Positions 42,531 to 44,049 of a stretch of DNA of 44,049 nucleotides are shown in pieces. Origin of the DNA: Leeuwenhoekiella sp. GTDB lineage: Bacteria > Bacteroidota > Bacteroidia > Flavobacteriales > Flavobacteriaceae. The position numbers and the translations under genes are program-made. The DNA lies in contig PAPI01000038.1 in the NCBI GenBank assembly GCA_002708845.1, positions 1 through 44,049 of the forward strand, written 5' to 3'. The notes beneath the pieces are model-generated. The model worked only from the letters and a program-made list of their open reading frames with translations. It did not search any database and was not told where the DNA came from. Every line of letters begins with the position of its first letter. Position 1 is the stretch's first letter.

Positions 42531-42902
42531 TTAAAAATCCTTTCCATCCCAATCCTCAAACTTCTCATCATCCAGCTCGTCATCCGTTTTCATGATCAGG
42601 GTTTTTTCTTCCGGAGTTTCCATCTGGGTAAACAGCGCCTCGAGCATGGCCTGGGTAGGTTTGGTTTGGGTCTTTTCCACATCCTTGATAATGGCAATTA
42701 CCGCATTGATGCGTTTCAAAAGTTTGGCTTCCAGAGTACGTCCAGTGGGTCCTAAATGTTCTTTGGGAGAAATCTCATTGTAACGGAAAAAGTCGAGCAT
42801 TGCTTCCATCGCCTCGGTGTGCGTTTTGAAGTGTTTCCGTGAGAATTCCTGAAAACGTTTGGCTGTTGGTTTCTTAAATCGAATGCCTAAAAATGAGTCC
42901 AT
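42531..42902 (-). CDS. BfmA/BtgA-family mobilisation protein
   Basis: A 123-residue protein. Its N-terminus (GIRFKKPTAKRFQEFSRKHF) is a basic ribbon-helix-helix-like DNA-binding part with 'KTHTEAMEAMLDFFR'. A helical middle and an acidic tail (MKTDDELDDEKFEDWDGKDF) follow. This is the pattern of BfmA/BtgA accessory proteins that bind oriT and help the relaxase. It is the first gene of the mob operon, 11 bp before the relaxase start, and is next to the candidate oriT. Confidence 0.9.
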   Translation of the reverse strand: MDSFLGIRFKKPTAKRFQEFSRKHFKTHTEAMEAMLDFFRYNEISPKEHLGPTGRTLEAKLLKRINAVIAIIKDVEKTQTKPTQAMLEALFTQMETPEEKTLIMKTDDELDDEKFEDWDGKDF

Positions 42903-42912
42903 AATTCGCTGA

Positions 42913-42967
42913 TTTGTCGCAAATTCTTCCCATAAAACCGGCGCTTTGAAGGCGTTTGTCGCAAATT
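42913..42967. repeat. Two direct repeats before the mob operon
   Basis: TTTGTCGCAAATT occurs at 42913-42925 and again at 42955-42967, 42 bp apart (four helical turns). Each copy contains TTTG tcg CAAA, a small palindrome. They lie 10-65 bp upstream of the BfmA/BtgA start and are likely sites for that DNA-binding protein, with both promoter control and oriT function possible. Confidence 0.55.
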
Positions 42968-43024
42968 ATTGAGAATCACCGTGTTATTTAAATTTTAAAA
43001 CACTGATTATCAATACTTTGAATA

Positions 43025-43095
43025 CGAAAAGGAATACGTAACAGCGCGCAGCGTGTTACCCTCTTGCTATTCCTTTTCGTTCGCCGCAGGCGAAC
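43025..43095. other. Nested inverted repeats, candidate oriT
   Basis: The outer perfect arms CGAAAAGGAATA (43025-43036) and TATTCCTTTTCG (43068-43079) extend by one more A-T pair outward. Inside, GTAACA (43038-43043) pairs with TGTTAC (43054-43059). Directly beside it GTTCGCC gca GGCGAAC (43079-43095) is a 7-bp hairpin. Together with the TTTGTCGCAAATT repeats and the mob operon on the left, this is what an oriT looks like. The nick site cannot be read from the sequence. Confidence 0.6.
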
Positions 43096-43342
43096 AAAAA
43101 TCCCTACAATTGGTGGCCAGATTTGCATCTGAACCCATTGCCTTTTTCTGGAAAAATTTCCGAAATGTTAGTATTTGCTGGGTAGGTTTATCAGCGAAAG
43201 TCAAAAAATTGGATACCCCTACTTTAAAAATGTGTGCTGTTTTTCAGCATTTTAAAGATACATTATTTTTAAAATTTAGAACTTATGAAAAACAAAAAAC
43301 GCCCCATTTTTTGGAGCGCATTTCGTTTTTAATTTTGAGTGA

Positions 43343-43543
43343 TTAAATGTTGAATACATATGTATACGAATATAAATTCCGCATCGCTTCTTCGTCCAGC
43401 ATCTGGTCAATATTGGTGTGATGCCTTAAAGCATAATTCATCAGCTCCCTGCCGTATAGTTTTTTGACATCTTCTTTGGAATATGCCAAAAGCCGTTCTT
43501 GTGCTTCCTCGCTTAAATCGGTAAAATTTAGATAAATCATCAT
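43343..43543 (-). CDS. Small unknown protein (66 aa) beside RadC-like gene
   Basis: A 66-residue acidic helical protein (LSEEAQERLLAYSKEDVKKL then ELMNYALRHHTNIDQMLDEE). No motif is recognised. It follows the RadC-like gene by 8 bp on the same strand, so the two are probably one operon. Similar small genes next to RadC-like proteins are common in Bacteroidota conjugative elements; that is general knowledge and not shown here. Confidence 0.6.
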   Translation of the reverse strand: MMIYLNFTDLSEEAQERLLAYSKEDVKKLYGRELMNYALRHHTNIDQMLDEEAMRNLYSYTYVFNI

Positions 43544-43551
43544 ATTGATTT

Positions 43552-44022
43552 TTAGAGGAGGCCTTCATCTGCAAAACTGAAGTATTGACCTGTTGGCGTT
43601 AAAATGATGTGATCTAAAACTTTGATGTCTAGAAATTCACCTGCACTTTTGATCTTGCGGGTGATGCTCTTGTCTGCTTCACTGGGCTTTAAAGTTCCGC
43701 TGGGGTGGTTGTGAGTTAAGATCATCCCAACTGCCAGTGATTTTAAAGCAACGGCAAAAATCAACCGAACATCTACAACCGTTCCGGTGATACCACCCTG
43801 CGATACCTGAAAAACTCCTTTGATCTGGTTGCTGTTATTGAGCAATACAATTTTGAAGCATTCAAAAGTGGCGATATGGTCTTTATCCCAGTTCTTAAAA
43901 ATAGCCTCGGCAGCATTGGTAGAAGAACTGATTTTAATCCAGTCTGTAGCTTTCTGTTTGGTGGAATACCGAAGCTTGATTTCGTTGAGTTGTGTCTCCA
44001 TAGCAATCGACTTAGTATTCAT
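43552..44022 (-). CDS. Short RadC-like JAMM/MPN protein
   Basis: A 156-residue protein made mostly of the RadC C-terminal domain. The JAMM metal motif is HNHPSGTLKPSEAD, with His104, His106 and Asp117, and Glu54 in ECFKIVLLNN. The helix-hairpin-helix N-terminus of chromosomal RadC is missing, as usual for mobile-element copies. The start may be the Met at residue 8 (METQLNEIKL, 44001). The role is unclear; such proteins are often carried near plasmid or element genes and may process DNA or protein. It lies at the right edge of the window. Confidence 0.9.
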   Translation of the reverse strand: MNTKSIAMETQLNEIKLRYSTKQKATDWIKISSSTNAAEAIFKNWDKDHIATFECFKIVLLNNSNQIKGVFQVSQGGITGTVVDVRLIFAVALKSLAVGMILTHNHPSGTLKPSEADKSITRKIKSAGEFLDIKVLDHIILTPTGQYFSFADEGLL

Positions 44023-44049
44023 TCGGTAACATCAGGGTATCGTCTACAA

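Larger units (their letters stand above)
42903..43342. other. Non-coding gap before the mob operon
   Basis: A 440-bp region with the two features listed separately. A plus-strand frame at 43053-43346 crosses the palindromes and does not look like a protein. A weak 5-bp hairpin TGCTG ttttt CAGCA lies near 43233-43247. The promoter of the mob operon must be here too, but I see no clear -7 element. Confidence 0.6.

Noticed and set aside
43053-43346. Plus-strand 97-codon frame
   Set aside because: It runs through the candidate oriT palindromes and has odd composition for this genome.
1-44049. CRISPR arrays, tRNA and rRNA genes
   Set aside because: No regularly spaced 20-40-bp repeats with unique spacers and no tRNA- or rRNA-like sequence were seen. 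The tandem repeats at 14231 and 28794 are contiguous without spacers.

Overview
The window looks like accessory DNA from a marine-type member of the Flavobacteriaceae (Bacteroidota). Four things point there: a SusC/RagA outer-membrane receptor, promoter elements of the Bacteroidota TAnnTTTG type, a Bacteroidota-specific conjugation gene set (TraE-F-G-I-J-K-M-N, BfmA/BtgA, MobB-type relaxase, RteC), and small membrane proteins typical of that family. No rRNA, tRNA, integrase or CRISPR array was seen, so neither end of the mobile element can be placed.

Layout, left to right. (1) 1-2597: 5' part of a susC-like gene on the minus strand, running off the window. (2) 2598-4193: 1.6 kb without a convincing gene but dense in hairpins. 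It holds a terminator-like stem next to the susC start, REP-like palindromes, a roughly 410-bp hairpin-bounded block and a long imperfect palindrome at 3939-4054. (3) 4194-12027: a defence-type island with a small XRE regulator, a HEPN/AbiU2-like protein, an unknown protein, and a tight four-gene cluster of AAA_14/DUF4143 ATPase, type III restriction-modification Mod, Res and a small unknown protein. (4) 12080-19251: a patchy region of small membrane or lipoprotein genes, two of them broken, with dispersed repeats and decayed DNA, ending in a BLUF blue-light sensor and a lipoprotein. (5) 19724-23526: a PAS-rich histidine kinase overlapping a response regulator, then a PiT-like permease. (6) 23664-26432: a DNA-damage cassette (SRAP/YedK-like protein, small unknown gene, UmuD, UmuC). 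(7) 26533-44022: the conjugative element backbone, with a LuxR-like HTH protein, RteC, an excisionase-like HTH protein, a replication-initiator-like protein with an internal 33-bp tandem repeat, a DnaC-like ATPase, two minus-strand genes (GH28 pectinase-like lipoprotein and amidase), the tra operon, and on the minus strand the coupling protein, relaxase, BfmA/BtgA, a likely oriT, a small conserved gene and a short RadC-like protein.

How the parts work together. The tra operon builds a VirB-like mating channel: TraG is the VirB4 ATPase and TraJ, K, M and N are the VirB6, B8, B10 and B9 counterparts. The minus-strand mob operon processes the DNA at oriT and brings it to the channel. RteC and the HTH proteins probably control excision and replication. 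The defence island, SOS cassette and GH28 gene look like cargo or neighbouring accessory genes.

The least explained parts are the ATPase plus type III RM cluster with its own operator-like repeats, the HEPN-like neighbour, the 116-nt palindrome at 3939-4054, and the nested palindromes at 26907-26962 and 43025-43095. All functional calls are from reading motifs in the sequence; no database search was possible.
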